Notes: generated by a model from the sequence alone, not told the origin. DNA of 64,000 nucleotides from Curtobacterium sp. 458 (GCF_030406605.1 NZ_CP129104.1:496001-560000); one strand, 5' to 3'; numbered from the stretch's first letter, positions 1 through 8,147 are shown. Made by a program: numbers and translations.

Positions 1-171
1 GGCGAAGACCACCGCAGCGGCGAGCAGCACGGTGAGCAGCATCGCGACGACGACGGTGCCCGAGCGCGACGCGGAGGTCTCGCGGCGGAGGACCCGTCGG
101 TACACCCGCTCGTTCCCCGCCGACGACGCGTCGAGTCCGCGGGCCGCGCTGGCGTCCGGAGCCGCGCTCAC
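1..171 (-). CDS. Membrane protein of the Asp23 operon, DUF6286-like (5' part only)
   Basis: The gene runs off the left edge, so only the first 57 codons are visible. It starts with GTG at 171, overlapping the stop of the upstream gene by four bases (GTGA), which suggests translational coupling. The N-terminus is polar and arginine-rich and leads into a hydrophobic stretch beginning TVVVAMLLTVLLAAAVVF, which looks like the first membrane segment. In Actinobacteria such proteins close Asp23/Gls24 operons and probably anchor Asp23 to the membrane. That role is inferred from context. The family name is tentative because the diagnostic C-terminal part lies outside the window. Confidence 0.6.
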   Translation of the reverse strand, partial: MSAAPDASAARGLDASSAGNERVYRRVLRRETSASRSGTVVVAMLLTVLLAAAVVFA

Positions 172-539
172 CGCACCCTCCTCGGCGTGTCGACGACCGA
201 CGATCCGTAGGTCACGTCGACGCGGTCGACCTGCCGCCCGGTGATCGTGTGCAGCCGCTCGGCGATCGTTCCGCGGGCGCGGTGTGCGGTCCGCAGCACC
301 GGCTCGGACGGGACGGTGCCGGATCCGAGCGCGGGCACGACGAGCGGGGCCGTTATCTCGACCGCGAGCGAACCGTGCCCGTCGTCGGCGATCCGGGCAC
401 GGACCTCGCGGAGGGGTGCACGCAGCGCCTCGGAGGCGACCGCCTGCGCGGTGTGGACGAGTGCGGCGGGACCGATGCGGTCCCACCCGGGCACGACGCC
501 GCCGCTGCCGGTCCCGCCGGCGACGACGGCGCCGGTCAC
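168..539 (-). CDS. Asp23-operon associated conserved protein, 123 aa
   Basis: Small protein without signal peptide or clear membrane segment. It starts with GTG at 539 and overlaps the stop of the preceding DUF2273-like gene by four bases. The N-terminus is glycine-rich. The middle carries AVASEALRAPLREVRARIADDGHGSL and then a beta-rich C-terminal half, somewhat like a degenerate Asp23-type fold. No catalytic motif is visible. Its place between a small membrane protein and a membrane anchor suggests it belongs to the same envelope-stress complex. The function is unknown and this is inference from position only. Confidence 0.6.
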   Translation of the reverse strand: MTGAVVAGGTGSGGVVPGWDRIGPAALVHTAQAVASEALRAPLREVRARIADDGHGSLAVEITAPLVVPALGSGTVPSEPVLRTAHRARGTIAERLHTITGRQVDRVDVTYGSSVVDTPRRVR

Positions 540-727
540 GACGAGCTCCGGCGTCCGCGGAGCACGTCGACGAGTCGGCGCACGTCGAGGTCGCCGCTCA
601 CGATCCGACCGACGAGGGCCCCGACGAGCATGAACACGGCGACGACGACGAACGCCCAGAACCCGAGCGTCACGGCGACGATCGCGAGGACCGCCCCGAC
701 GCCCGCCCCGACGACGGTCCCGTTCAT
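536..727 (-). CDS. Small DUF2273-like membrane protein, 63 aa
   Basis: A 63-residue protein dominated by two adjoining hydrophobic segments (about residues 4-22 and 25-42), followed by a basic, arginine-rich tail ending GRRSSS. This matches the size and topology of the DUF2273 proteins found beside Asp23/Gls24 genes. The ATG at 727 overlaps the Asp23 stop codon (ATGA), and its own stop overlaps the next start (GTGA). It probably helps place Asp23-type proteins at the membrane. The family call rests on size, topology and neighbourhood. Confidence 0.65.
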   Translation of the reverse strand: MNGTVVGAGVGAVLAIVAVTLGFWAFVVVAVFMLVGALVGRIVSGDLDVRRLVDVLRGRRSSS

Positions 728-1167
728 CGCACGCGACCCTCGGAGTCCTCGGTCGCGGCCGGCAGCCCCGGGATCTCGACGTCGTTGATCGCGACGTTGA
801 CCTCGGTGACCTCGAGCCCGACGAGGTCGGTGACCGCGGCGGTGACGGCTTCGCGCACGGCAGAGGCGACCTGCATCATCGGCACGGGGTACTCGACGAC
901 GATCGTGATGTCGACCGCCGCCTGGGTCTCGCCGACCTCGACGCGGACGCCCTGCCCGAGGTCGCTCGACCCGATGGCGTCCCGGATCGCTCCGAACGCG
1001 CGCGCCGCGTTGCCACCCAGGGCGTGCACGCCGGGCACGTCGCGCGCGGCGATGCCGGCGACCTTCGCCACGACGGCGTCGTCGATGAGGGTCTTGCCCT
1101 TGGTGGTCACCTGCGTCGTCGTGGTCCCGGTGGTGGTCCCGTCGACGCGGTCCGTGGTGGATGCCAT
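724..1167 (-). CDS. Asp23/Gls24 family envelope stress protein
   Basis: 147-residue member of the Asp23/Gls24 family, abundant envelope-associated proteins of Gram-positive bacteria. The Asp23 core is recognisable: GKTLIDDAVVAKVAGIAARDVPGV near residues 23-46, then VRVEVGETQAAVDITIVVEYPVPM and a C-terminal LEVTEVNVAINDVEIP. The start ATG at 1167 is chosen because GGAG precedes it at a sensible distance. An earlier in-frame start would add a charged tail foreign to the family. It is the first gene of a minus-strand operon of at least four genes linked by 4-nt overlaps. The region to xth (1168-1253) is a divergent promoter region. Confidence 0.88.
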   Translation of the reverse strand: MASTTDRVDGTTTGTTTTQVTTKGKTLIDDAVVAKVAGIAARDVPGVHALGGNAARAFGAIRDAIGSSDLGQGVRVEVGETQAAVDITIVVEYPVPMMQVASAVREAVTAAVTDLVGLEVTEVNVAINDVEIPGLPAATEDSEGRVR

Positions 1168-1253
1168 GGGTGGTCTCCGATCTGATCCGCTGATCCGGTG
1201 GTGCACCCCAGCGAACACCATCCCACCGGGGAGGGACCGGTAGGTTCGGACCC

Positions 1254-2090
1254 ATGCGCGTGGCGACCTGGAACGTGAACTCCGTCCGCACCCGAGTGGG
1301 GCGGATCGTCGACTGGTTGGTGCGCGAGGACGTCGACGTCCTCGGCATGCAGGAGATCAAGTGCAAGCCGGAGCAGTTCCCGACCGAGGCGTTCGAGGCC
1401 GCGGGCTACCAGGTCGAGGCGCACGGGCTGAACCAGTGGAACGGGGTCGCGTTCGCCAGCCGGCTGCCGATGGAGGACGTCACGCGGGACTTTCCCGGCC
1501 AGCCGGGCTTCCTCAAGGGCCGGGAGGGGCCGGACCTCCCGGTCGAGGCCCGCGCGATCGGCGTGACGGTCGACGGCGTGCGCCTCTGGAGCCTCTACGT
1601 GCCGAACGGCCGCGAGCTCGGCGACCCGCACTGGACGTACAAGCTCGACTGGCTGGCACAGCTCGCCGACCGCACGTCGGAGTGGCTCATCGAGGACCCG
1701 AACCTCCCCCTCGCGCTGATGGGCGACTGGAACGTGGCGCCGTTCGACCGGGACGTCTGGGACATGGCGGTGTTCGAGGGCGCCACCCACGTCAGTGAGC
1801 CGGAGCGCGCGGCGTTCCGGGCGTTCGAGGAGCGCGGCCTGCAGGACGTGGTGCGTCCGATCGTCCCCGACGGCTACACCTACTGGGACTACAAGCAGCT
1901 CCGGTTCCCCCGCAACGAGGGCATGCGCATCGACTTCGTGCTCGGCTCGCAGGCGTTCGCGGACGTCGTCACCGACGCGGCGATCCACCGCAACGAGCGG
2001 AAGGGCGACGCCCCGAGCGACCACGTGCCCGTGACGGTCGACCTCGACCTCGACACCTCGCTCGACGACGACCGGCCGATGATCTTCTGA
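1254..2090 (+). CDS. xth: Exodeoxyribonuclease III (AP endonuclease)
   Basis: 278-residue member of the exonuclease III family, which cleaves DNA at abasic sites and has 3'-5' exonuclease activity in base excision repair. The signature residues are present in order: WNVNS at 6-10, QEIKC with metal-binding Glu34, WNGVAF, LYVPNG, GDWNVAP, RIDFVL near the C-terminus, and SDHVPV with Asp256-His257. Length is normal for the family. A -10-like TAGGTT (1241-1246) ends exactly 7 nt before the ATG and no Shine-Dalgarno is visible, so the mRNA is probably leaderless. It is convergent with the AEC carrier gene. Confidence 0.95.
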   Translation: MRVATWNVNSVRTRVGRIVDWLVREDVDVLGMQEIKCKPEQFPTEAFEAAGYQVEAHGLNQWNGVAFASRLPMEDVTRDFPGQPGFLKGREGPDLPVEARAIGVTVDGVRLWSLYVPNGRELGDPHWTYKLDWLAQLADRTSEWLIEDPNLPLALMGDWNVAPFDRDVWDMAVFEGATHVSEPERAAFRAFEERGLQDVVRPIVPDGYTYWDYKQLRFPRNEGMRIDFVLGSQAFADVVTDAAIHRNERKGDAPSDHVPVTVDLDLDTSLDDDRPMIF

Positions 2091-2100
2091 CGCGCGCGGC

Positions 2101-2189
2101 GTCGCGAGCGCACGCGGCGTCGCGAGCGCACGCGGCGTCGCGGGCGCACGCGGCGTCGCGAGTGCACGCATGTCGCGAGCGCACGCCCA
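2101..2189. repeat. GC-rich tandem repeat, 18-bp unit
   Basis: Three head-to-tail 18-bp units GTCGCGAGCGCACGCGGC (2101-2118, 2119-2136, and 2137-2154 with one change) are followed by a diverged 17-bp copy (2155-2171) and a further partial copy from 2172. The array fills most of the 167-bp gap between the convergent exonuclease III and AEC genes. No open frame or clean hairpin explains it. GTCGCGA words also recur in the intergenic region 11190-11330. Confidence 0.8.
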
Positions 2190-2257
2190 CTCGAGGTCGC
2201 GCGCACCGAGCGCGTCGCGAGTGCCCGCCCGTTCGCGACCCCACGCCGGACAGCGCG

Positions 2258-3181
2258 CTACGGGTGCAGCAGGGCCGCGATCGCCACGAGCACCGGAACC
2301 GACCCGACGGTCGAGACGAGCACGACGTCCCGCGCCACCGGCACGGCGGCACCGTAGCGCTGCGCGTAGTTGAAGACGTTCTGCGCCGACGGCAGCGCCC
2401 CGAGCGTGGTGAGCACGAAGACGTCCTGTGCGCCGAGGCCGAACACGTACCGCGCGAACACGAACGCCACGGCGGGCATGACCACGAGCTTGATCGCCGA
2501 CGCGACGACGACGTCGGTCCGGATCGCCGGGTCCCGCAGCGGTGTCGCGCCGTGCAGGCTCATCCCGAACGAGAGCAGCACCACCGGCACGGCCGCGGCC
2601 CCGACCAGGGAGAACGGCTCGAGGACGGGCGCCGGCAGCTCCACGTGCAGCGCACTGCACACGAGCCCGACGAGCGACGCGATGATGATCGGGTTCCGGA
2701 ACGGCCCGGCGATCCGACGCCCGAGGCTGCCCGAACCGGCCGTCGCGGTGTCGAGGACCGTCAGGGCGATCGGCGCGAGGACGATGAGCTGCAGCAGGAT
2801 GACCGGGACGACGGCGGTGGCCTGCCCGAGGACGTAGACGGCGACCGGCAGGCCGATGTTGTTCGCGTTGACGTAGCTCGACGCCAGTGCTCCGACCGTC
2901 GTCGTCGTGAGCGGACGCCGGAGCACCACCCGGAAGACGATCGCCGCTCCGAGCGCGACCACGAGCGCGCTGACGAGCGACACCCAGAGCACGGGCGAGA
3001 GGAGCGCGGCGATGTCGGCGGTCGCGATGGTGTGGAACAGCAGGCACGGCATGAGCACGAAGAACGCGAGTCGGCTCATCACGAACTGGGCGTGCGGACC
3101 GAGCAGGCCGGTGCGCCCCACGACGTACCCGGCAGCGATGATCGCGCCGATGATCGCGAACCCGGTCAAGACGCCACCCAT
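2258..3181 (-). CDS. AEC family membrane transporter
   Basis: 307-residue, very hydrophobic protein with about ten predicted membrane segments and a central hydrophilic loop (TATAGSGSLGRRIAGPFRNP), the layout of the auxin efflux carrier (AEC) family of secondary transporters. Typical features are the N-terminal GFAIIGAIIAAGYVVGR, NANNIGLPVAVYVLG in the first half, RNPIIIASLVGL in the middle, and TTLGALPSAQNVFNYA in the second half. The substrate cannot be read from sequence; relatives move malate or other organic acids. ATG at 3181 is preferred to the ATG at 3190 because CAGGAT lies 7 nt before it, the leaderless spacing seen at many genes here. Confidence 0.85.
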   Translation of the reverse strand: MGGVLTGFAIIGAIIAAGYVVGRTGLLGPHAQFVMSRLAFFVLMPCLLFHTIATADIAALLSPVLWVSLVSALVVALGAAIVFRVVLRRPLTTTTVGALASSYVNANNIGLPVAVYVLGQATAVVPVILLQLIVLAPIALTVLDTATAGSGSLGRRIAGPFRNPIIIASLVGLVCSALHVELPAPVLEPFSLVGAAAVPVVLLSFGMSLHGATPLRDPAIRTDVVVASAIKLVVMPAVAFVFARYVFGLGAQDVFVLTTLGALPSAQNVFNYAQRYGAAVPVARDVVLVSTVGSVPVLVAIAALLHP

Positions 3182-3262
3182 CCCGTCCATCCTGGCACCT
3201 CGGCTTCATGTGACGTCGTACAGCCGGGAAATGCGAACGCATCGAATACCGTTGACGGCACC

Positions 3263-3850
3263 ATGACCTCGCAGACGCTCACCCGCTCGACCGACTCCAG
3301 CCAGCCCCTCGTGCCGCTCCTCGAGGAGCGGTGGAGCCCGCGTTCCTACGACGAGACCGCGACCATCGACGACGCCGCGTTCGACGCCGTCCTCGAGGCT
3401 GCACGCTGGGCCGCTTCGGCCATGAACCACCAGCCGCGCCGCTTCATCGCCGGTCGCCGTGGCACCGAGACGTTCCGGAAGATCAACGAGAACCTGCTCG
3501 GCTTCAACGCCGCGTGGGCGTTCCGTGCCAGCGCGCTCGTGGTCGGCGTGCTCGAGACCGTCACCGAGGACGGCGAGGAGCGGCCGTTCGCGCAGTACGA
3601 CCTCGGCCAGTCGCTCGCCGCGCTGACCGTGCAGGCGCACGCCGAGGGCCTGCACGTGCACCAGATGGCGGGCATCGACGCCGAGGGGCTCCGCGCCGCG
3701 TTCGACCTGCCGGAGCGATTCCTGCCCTACACCGTGACGGCGATCGGCACGGTCGCGGACCCGTCGCAGCTCGACGACAAGGCCGCCGAGCGCGAGGTCG
3801 CGCCGCGCACCCGCCTGCCGCTCGACGAGGTCGTCCTCGTCAAGGAGTAG
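3263..3850 (+). CDS. Nitroreductase family protein
   Basis: 195-residue FMN-dependent nitroreductase-type oxidoreductase. The N-terminal ERWSPRSYDE is the flavin-phosphate binding signature (R-S-Y/F). AARWAASAMNHQPRRFI follows, then the dimer-interface helices, and YDLGQSLAALTVQAHAEGLHVHQMAGID, the usual second flavin-contact region. Members reduce nitro compounds, quinones or other electron acceptors with NAD(P)H; the physiological substrate here is unknown. The start ATG at 3263 lies just before the conserved region. The gene is divergent from the AEC carrier and is followed by a strong hairpin. Confidence 0.88.
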   Translation: MTSQTLTRSTDSSQPLVPLLEERWSPRSYDETATIDDAAFDAVLEAARWAASAMNHQPRRFIAGRRGTETFRKINENLLGFNAAWAFRASALVVGVLETVTEDGEERPFAQYDLGQSLAALTVQAHAEGLHVHQMAGIDAEGLRAAFDLPERFLPYTVTAIGTVADPSQLDDKAAEREVAPRTRLPLDEVVLVKE

Positions 3851-3867
3851 TCGGCAGCACGTCGTAC

Positions 3868-3900
3868 CGACGGCCGGGTCCGCACGGGCCCGGCCGTCGT
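3868..3900 (+). terminator. Hairpin terminator after the nitroreductase gene
   Basis: Inverted repeat with arms ACGGCCGGGTCCG (3870-3882) and CGGGCCCGGCCGT (3885-3897), one G-T wobble and a minimal loop. It starts 20 nt after the nitroreductase stop. There is no U-tract, as usual for high-GC actinobacteria. It ends immediately before the -10-like TAGTAT of the next gene. Confidence 0.7.
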
Positions 3901-3913
3901 AGTATGTACTGAC

Positions 3914-4327
3914 ATGCAGAACGCGATGAACTTCTACACCCGCAAGTGGGTCCGCCCCGAGGACCTCAACGCCAACGGCACGCTCTTCGGCGGCAGCCTC
4001 CTCCGCTGGATCGACGAGGAGGCCGCGGTCTACGCGATCATCCAGCTCGGCAACGGCAAGGTCGTGACGAAGTACATGTCGGAGATCGTCTTCGTGTCGT
4101 CCGCGCGTGAGGGCGACATCGTCGAGATCGGCCTCGTCGCCACCCGCTTCGGCCGGACGTCGCTCACGATGCGGGCCGAGGCGCGCAACCTCTTCACGCA
4201 CCGCAGCATCCTCACCATCGACGAGGTCGTCTTCGTGAACCTCGACGAGGACGGCAACCCGGCGCCGCACGGCTACACGGACATCACCTACGCGCGCGAC
4301 CGGGTCCCCGCCACGCACCGGGCCTGA
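3914..4327 (+). CDS. Acyl-CoA thioesterase, hotdog fold (YciA/BACH type)
   Basis: 137-residue single hotdog-domain protein. The signature NANGTLFGGSLLRWIDEEAAVYA near residues 19-41 contains the catalytic-type acidic residue, followed by the strands VTKYMSEIVFVSSAREGDIVEIGLVATRFGRTSLTM. Members hydrolyse acyl-CoA to free acid and CoA in the cytoplasm and work as oligomers. TAGTAT at 3900-3905 sits 8 nt before the ATG with no Shine-Dalgarno, so a leaderless transcript is likely. An internal ATG five codons in is a less likely start. Confidence 0.88.
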   Translation: MQNAMNFYTRKWVRPEDLNANGTLFGGSLLRWIDEEAAVYAIIQLGNGKVVTKYMSEIVFVSSAREGDIVEIGLVATRFGRTSLTMRAEARNLFTHRSILTIDEVVFVNLDEDGNPAPHGYTDITYARDRVPATHRA

Positions 4328-4468
4328 CCGGCCGCCCGCCGCCCGCCGCATGCTGCACCGCCCACCGGCCGCCGTCCGCTGCCCGCACGTCGCGGTGGTC
4401 CGCATCCGATCCGCACCGCTCCCCCGCACGGACCGTCTGCTCGGCCCGACTCTGGCAGGATCGGACCC

Positions 4469-5227
4469 ATGACCACGCCCCACCTCGTCGCCTTCGACCT
4501 GGACGACACCCTCGCCCCGTCGAAGTCGCCGCTCGACCCCCGCATGCTCGAGACCTTCGCGTCCCTGCTCGAGGTCGTGCCGGTCGCCGTGATCTCCGGT
4601 GGCAACTTCCACCAGTTCGAGCAGCAGCTCGTCACGCCGCTCCGGCACCGCGACGGCCTGACGCTCGACGACCTCCACCTCCTGCCGACCTGCGGCACCC
4701 GGTACTACCGCTGGCAGGACGACGACTGGGCACTGCAGTACGCCGAGGACCTCACCGACGAGCAGAAGGCCCGCGCCCTCGCCGCCGTGGAGGACCAGGC
4801 GAAGCAGGCCGGCTACTGGGAGACCCGGACCTGGGGTGACATCCTCGAGGACCGTGGCTCGCAGATCACGTTCTCGGCCCTCGGCCAGGCAGCACCGGTC
4901 GACGTGAAGAAGCAGTGGGACCCGACCGGCGAGAAGAAGGACCACCTGCGTCGCCTCGTGCAGGAGCAGCTGGCCGACCTCGAGGTCCGCTCCGGCGGTT
5001 CCACGAGCATCGACATCACCCGCAAGGGCATCGACAAGGCCTACGGGATGCGTCGGCTCGCCGAGCTCACGGGCATCGCGCTCGACGACATGCTGTTCGT
5101 CGGCGACCGCCTCGACCCCGAGGGCAACGACTACCCGGTGAAGGCGCTCGGCGTCCCCTGCCACGCCGTGGAGGGCTGGGAGGACACCGACGCGTTCCTC
5201 ACGGAGCTGATCCCGACGCTGCGCTGA
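4469..5227 (+). CDS. HAD-IIB family phosphatase or phosphomannomutase-like protein
   Basis: 252-residue HAD-superfamily protein. Motif I is FDLDDT (nucleophile Asp10, acid Asp12), motif II is VISGGN, and motif IV is FVGDRLDPEGND near residue 210. The cap region with SQITFSALG and GSTSIDITRKGIDKAYG resembles the C2b cap of sucrose-phosphate phosphatases and eukaryotic-type phosphomannomutases. The protein therefore probably acts on a phosphorylated sugar, but hydrolase and mutase cannot be told apart by eye. CAGGAT lies 7 nt before the ATG (leaderless-type start). A long palindromic terminator separates it from convergent trpF. Confidence 0.82.
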   Translation: MTTPHLVAFDLDDTLAPSKSPLDPRMLETFASLLEVVPVAVISGGNFHQFEQQLVTPLRHRDGLTLDDLHLLPTCGTRYYRWQDDDWALQYAEDLTDEQKARALAAVEDQAKQAGYWETRTWGDILEDRGSQITFSALGQAAPVDVKKQWDPTGEKKDHLRRLVQEQLADLEVRSGGSTSIDITRKGIDKAYGMRRLAELTGIALDDMLFVGDRLDPEGNDYPVKALGVPCHAVEGWEDTDAFLTELIPTLR

Positions 5228-5238
5228 CGCGCACCGGT

Positions 5239-5284
5239 ACGGACGGGAGGCCCGTGGCGGATCCGCCATGGGCCTCCCGTCCGT
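5239..5284. terminator. 46-bp palindrome, bidirectional terminator (GGGAGGC family)
   Basis: Arms 5239-5261 and 5262-5284 pair with a single C/T mismatch. The core is GGACGGGAGGCCCGTGGCGG and its complement. It lies between the convergent HAD gene (ends 5227) and trpF (ends 5317), so it can stop transcription from both sides. It is one of at least six related elements in the window. Confidence 0.75.
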
Positions 5285-5316
5285 CCGTCTGGTCGCGTCG
5301 CGCGCGAGGCGCGGCG

Positions 5317-5940
5317 TCAAGGGATGCTGCGGACCGCCTCGACGAACGCGCGGATCTTCGCGGCGTCCTTGACGCCGCGCTCGGACTCGACGCCGCTCGA
5401 CACGTCGACGCCGTCCGGGTCGAGCGCCTCGACCGCGGCAACGACGTTCGCGGGTGTGAGGCCGCCCGCGAGGATCCAGGCCTCGTCCACCTTGCCCGCG
5501 ATCGTCGAGGGCTCCACGAGTCGACCGCTGCCCGGCACCGCGGCGTCGAGCAGCAGGAGGTCGTGGTCGAACGCGGCACGCTGCTCGGGCGTCTCGCGCA
5601 GGTAGTCCTCGGTGCTGACCGCCCGGATCGTGAAGAAGCCGGCGTCACGTGCGCGGGCGAAGTCCGAGACGGATTCGCCGCCGTGCAGCTGGAGCGTGGT
5701 CAGTCCGACCGCCGAGGCGATCCCGACCACCTCGTCGATCTGCTGGTCGCGGAACACCCCGACGGCGTCGATGCCCTCGGGCACCCGCTCGACGAGTTCC
5801 TTCGCGAGGTCGGCCGTCACCGTGCGGGGGCTGTTCGCGGCGAAGACGAACCCGACCGCGTCGGCGCCGGCGTCCACGGCGGCGTCCACCGTCTCGGGGG
5901 TGGAGAGGCCGCAGATCTTGATCCAGCGCTGATCGGTCAT
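5317..5940 (-). CDS. trpF: Phosphoribosylanthranilate isomerase
   Basis: 207-residue TIM-barrel enzyme converting phosphoribosylanthranilate to CdRP in tryptophan synthesis. Hallmarks are WIKICGLSTPETVDAAVDAGADAVGFVF at the N-terminus with the catalytic Cys of KICGL, LQLHGGES in the middle, LLLDA with the likely catalytic Asp, AGGLTPANV, and GVDVSSGVESERGVKD at the phosphate-binding end. It stands alone, away from other trp genes. ATG at 5940 is chosen because the protein then starts just before the first barrel strand, and CAGGAT lies 7 nt upstream (leaderless-type). Confidence 0.95.
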   Translation of the reverse strand: MTDQRWIKICGLSTPETVDAAVDAGADAVGFVFAANSPRTVTADLAKELVERVPEGIDAVGVFRDQQIDEVVGIASAVGLTTLQLHGGESVSDFARARDAGFFTIRAVSTEDYLRETPEQRAAFDHDLLLLDAAVPGSGRLVEPSTIAGKVDEAWILAGGLTPANVVAAVEALDPDGVDVSSGVESERGVKDAAKIRAFVEAVRSIP

Positions 5941-5983
5941 GCCGTCCATCCTGCCAGGGCGCACAGACGCGGTCGCACTCGGT

Positions 5984-7036
5984 TCAGTGCAGCATGCCCG
6001 CCAGGTACGACGCGCCGCACGCTGCGAGCAGTCCGAACATCGCGAACCCGCCGAGCAGCACGTTCCGGCGACGCCACCGCTTCACGGAGTCGAACGTGCC
6101 CCGCTTGGCGTGTCGGTGTGCGGCACGGTGCAGCTTGTGCGCGCGGAGGTGCCTCTCGCGGTCGGGCCCCAGCGGCACCGGTCCGGTGATCTGCGTCGAT
6201 CCGCCGCGCAGTGCGTTCGCCACGGCCACCGCGGTCGGCCGGCGCTCGGGGTCCCGGGCCGTCATGCGCTCGAGGAGGTCGCGCCACTCCGACGCGATGT
6301 CCTCCGGGACCTCCGGGTCGCGCCGGAGTCGGGCGAGGGCGGCCTCGATGAGCGTGCCGGAGTACTCCTGCTTGCCGGTCAGGGCCTCGAGCAGCACGAG
6401 CCCGAGCGAGTAGACGTCCGTCGCGAACCCGATCGGCTCGCCGGCCACCTGCTCCGGGCTGAGGTACGCGGCGGTCCCGATGATCGTGCCGTCGTTGGTG
6501 AGCCGGGAGCCGTCGACGAAGTGCGCGACGCCGAAGTCGGTGAGCTTGACCGTCCGAGCGAAACCGGAGGAGCCCTCGTCGCTGATGAGGATGTTCGCCG
6601 GCTTGACGTCACGGTGCACGATGCCGCGGGAGTGCACGTAGGCGAGCGCGTCGGCGAGCTGCGCCCCGAGGTCGGCCACCTCGTAGTTGTGCAGCGCGCC
6701 CTCGGCCAGCCGCCGGAGCAGCGTCGTGTCGGCGATGAGCTCCATCACGATGAAGCGGTGCGGGCCGTCCTCGAAGTCGTGCGTCCCGGCGTCGTAGAGC
6801 GGGATGAGTCCGGGGTGCGACAGCATGCTCAGCAGGCGGATCTCGCGCTCCTGGCGGACGCGGTCGGCGGTCGTCATGGTGTCCGGCGTCGCGAACAGCT
6901 TCACCGCGACGAGCCGGTAGGTGTGCTCGTCGCGCGCTTCGTAGACGGTGCCCATGCCACCGGTGCCGATGAGCCGCAGGAGACGGTAGCGGCCAGCGAG
7001 CACCGTCTCCGCCCGAGGGCTGTCCAGCAGGGTCAT
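5984..7036 (-). CDS. Membrane-anchored Ser/Thr protein kinase (PknB-like)
   Basis: 350-residue Hanks-type kinase. The N-terminal lobe has the glycine loop IGTGGMGTVYEA (about 23-34) and VAVKL with the ATP lysine near residue 46. The catalytic loop is HRDVKPANIL, the magnesium motif DFG, and the activation segment GTIIGTAAYLSPEQ. After about residue 280 comes a basic juxtamembrane stretch and one C-terminal membrane segment (VLLGGFAMFGLLAACGASYLAGML). There is no extracellular sensor (PASTA) domain, so it probably senses something inside the cell or at the membrane. ATG at 7036 is preferred to a GTG two codons upstream. Confidence 0.92.
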   Translation of the reverse strand: MTLLDSPRAETVLAGRYRLLRLIGTGGMGTVYEARDEHTYRLVAVKLFATPDTMTTADRVRQEREIRLLSMLSHPGLIPLYDAGTHDFEDGPHRFIVMELIADTTLLRRLAEGALHNYEVADLGAQLADALAYVHSRGIVHRDVKPANILISDEGSSGFARTVKLTDFGVAHFVDGSRLTNDGTIIGTAAYLSPEQVAGEPIGFATDVYSLGLVLLEALTGKQEYSGTLIEAALARLRRDPEVPEDIASEWRDLLERMTARDPERRPTAVAVANALRGGSTQITGPVPLGPDRERHLRAHKLHRAAHRHAKRGTFDSVKRWRRRNVLLGGFAMFGLLAACGASYLAGMLH

Positions 7037-7230
7037 GTGCACGTCGTTCCGTCGGGAGTCGGGAGCAGCAGTTGCCTTCGGGTTGACTCACCCAGTACGG
7101 TACGCGCCCGCGAACGATCCCGCGGGCTCGTTACGACATCGTGATGGGCCGTACTTCCCTGTGTTCATGCGGCTGCATCGGGTGTACGCATGGGCGGGAC
7201 AGATGGACGTTCACGCGCAAGGAGGACACG

Positions 7231-7434
7231 ATGGCGCTGTCGAAGGGTGACGAGGTGCACTGGAACACCTCGCAGGGCAAGACGACCGGCAAGCTGGTCG
7301 AGAAGAAGACCAAGGACTTCACGTTCGACGGTCAGGACTTCAAGCCGACCGACGACGACCCGTACTGGATCGTCGAGTCGGAGAAGTCGGGCAACAAGGC
7401 CGCCCACAAGGAGTCGGCCCTGACGAAGGCCTGA
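7231..7434 (+). CDS. DUF2945 (hypervirulence-associated Tudor-like) protein
   Basis: 67-residue soluble protein beginning MALSKGDEVHWNTSQGKTTGKLVEKKTKDF, the pattern of the short Tudor/SH3-like DUF2945 family found in fungi and bacteria. The C-terminus WIVESEKSGNKAAHKESALTKA fits the family ending. A strong Shine-Dalgarno AAGGAGG lies 6 nt before the ATG, unlike the leaderless neighbours. The function is unknown. It stands alone between the divergent kinase and the convergent DedA gene. Confidence 0.85.
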   Translation: MALSKGDEVHWNTSQGKTTGKLVEKKTKDFTFDGQDFKPTDDDPYWIVESEKSGNKAAHKESALTKA

Positions 7435-7451
7435 ACCGGTCCCGGTGCGGC

Positions 7452-8147
7452 TCAGTCGCCGGCCGGGGTGGCGCGGCGCCGCCTGCGAGCACCCTGTCCG
7501 GCGCGGGCTCGTCGGACCCGGCGCACGACGAACGTCACGACGACGACGGCGATGGCGACGTAGAGCACCCGGTCGATCCACTCGGTGTACTGCTCGACCT
7601 TGTCGTACTGCGTCCCGAACGCCGCACCGAGCAGGACGAGCGCGCCGTTCCAGATCCCGCTCGCGATGATCGTGAAGACCGAGAACGTACCGAGGTGCAT
7701 GCGGTCCGCTCCTGCCGGGAGCGAGATGAGACTGCGGACGATCGGCACGAAGCGGCCGAAGAACACCGCGCTCTTGCCGTGTCGGTGGAACCAGTCCGCA
7801 GCCTTGCGGAAGTCGTCCTCGTCGACGAGCGGCAGCCGACCGAGCAGGCGCACGGTCCGCTCGAAGCCGATGACCGCGCCGAGCCAGTAGAGCACCAGTG
7901 CTCCGAGGTAGGACCCGAGCGTCGCCGCGACGAGCACCAGCACGAGGTTCATCTGCCCCGCCCCGGCGAGGAACCCGGCGAGCGGCAGTATGACCTCGGA
8001 CGGGATCGGCGGGAAGACCGTCTCGATGAAGAGCATGAGCGCGACGCCCCACTCGCCGAGGGCGTCGATGAGCTGCAGGACGAGCCCGGAGAGCCCGCCC
8101 ATCTCGGGATCGGCGGCAGCCACGGGACGGGGCAGGGCAGTCGTCAT
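7452..8147 (-). CDS. DedA family membrane protein
   Basis: 231-residue protein of the DedA/VTT superfamily (lipid scramblase/flippase-like, linked to undecaprenyl-phosphate recycling and membrane homeostasis). The family signature ETVFPPIPSEVILPLAGFLA lies near residues 42-62 in a re-entrant loop, and FFGRFVPIVRSLISLPAGADRM with the conserved F-x-R-x-x-P-x-x-R lies in the second half. Four to five membrane segments are followed by a very basic cytoplasmic tail ([20 protein letters not shown]). It follows the ROK regulator gene by 51 nt in the same direction. Confidence 0.92.
   Translation of the reverse strand: MTTALPRPVAAADPEMGGLSGLVLQLIDALGEWGVALMLFIETVFPPIPSEVILPLAGFLAGAGQMNLVLVLVAATLGSYLGALVLYWLGAVIGFERTVRLLGRLPLVDEDDFRKAADWFHRHGKSAVFFGRFVPIVRSLISLPAGADRMHLGTFSVFTIIASGIWNGALVLLGAAFGTQYDKVEQYTEWIDRVLYVAIAVVVVTFVVRRVRRARAGQGARRRRRATPAGD

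Noticed and set aside
2101..2189. CRISPR array
   Set aside because: The units are contiguous 18-mers without unique spacers, and no cas gene is nearby.
1107..3242. A 711-codon minus-strand frame across xth and the AEC gene
   Set aside because: It crosses two well-defined genes and the tandem repeat; its sequence is Arg/Ala/His-rich without any conserved motif.
7100..7135. Hairpin CGCCCGCGAACGATCCCGCGGGC as a tRNA or riboswitch part
   Set aside because: Only a short stem is present, with no cloverleaf, T-loop or aptamer pattern around it.
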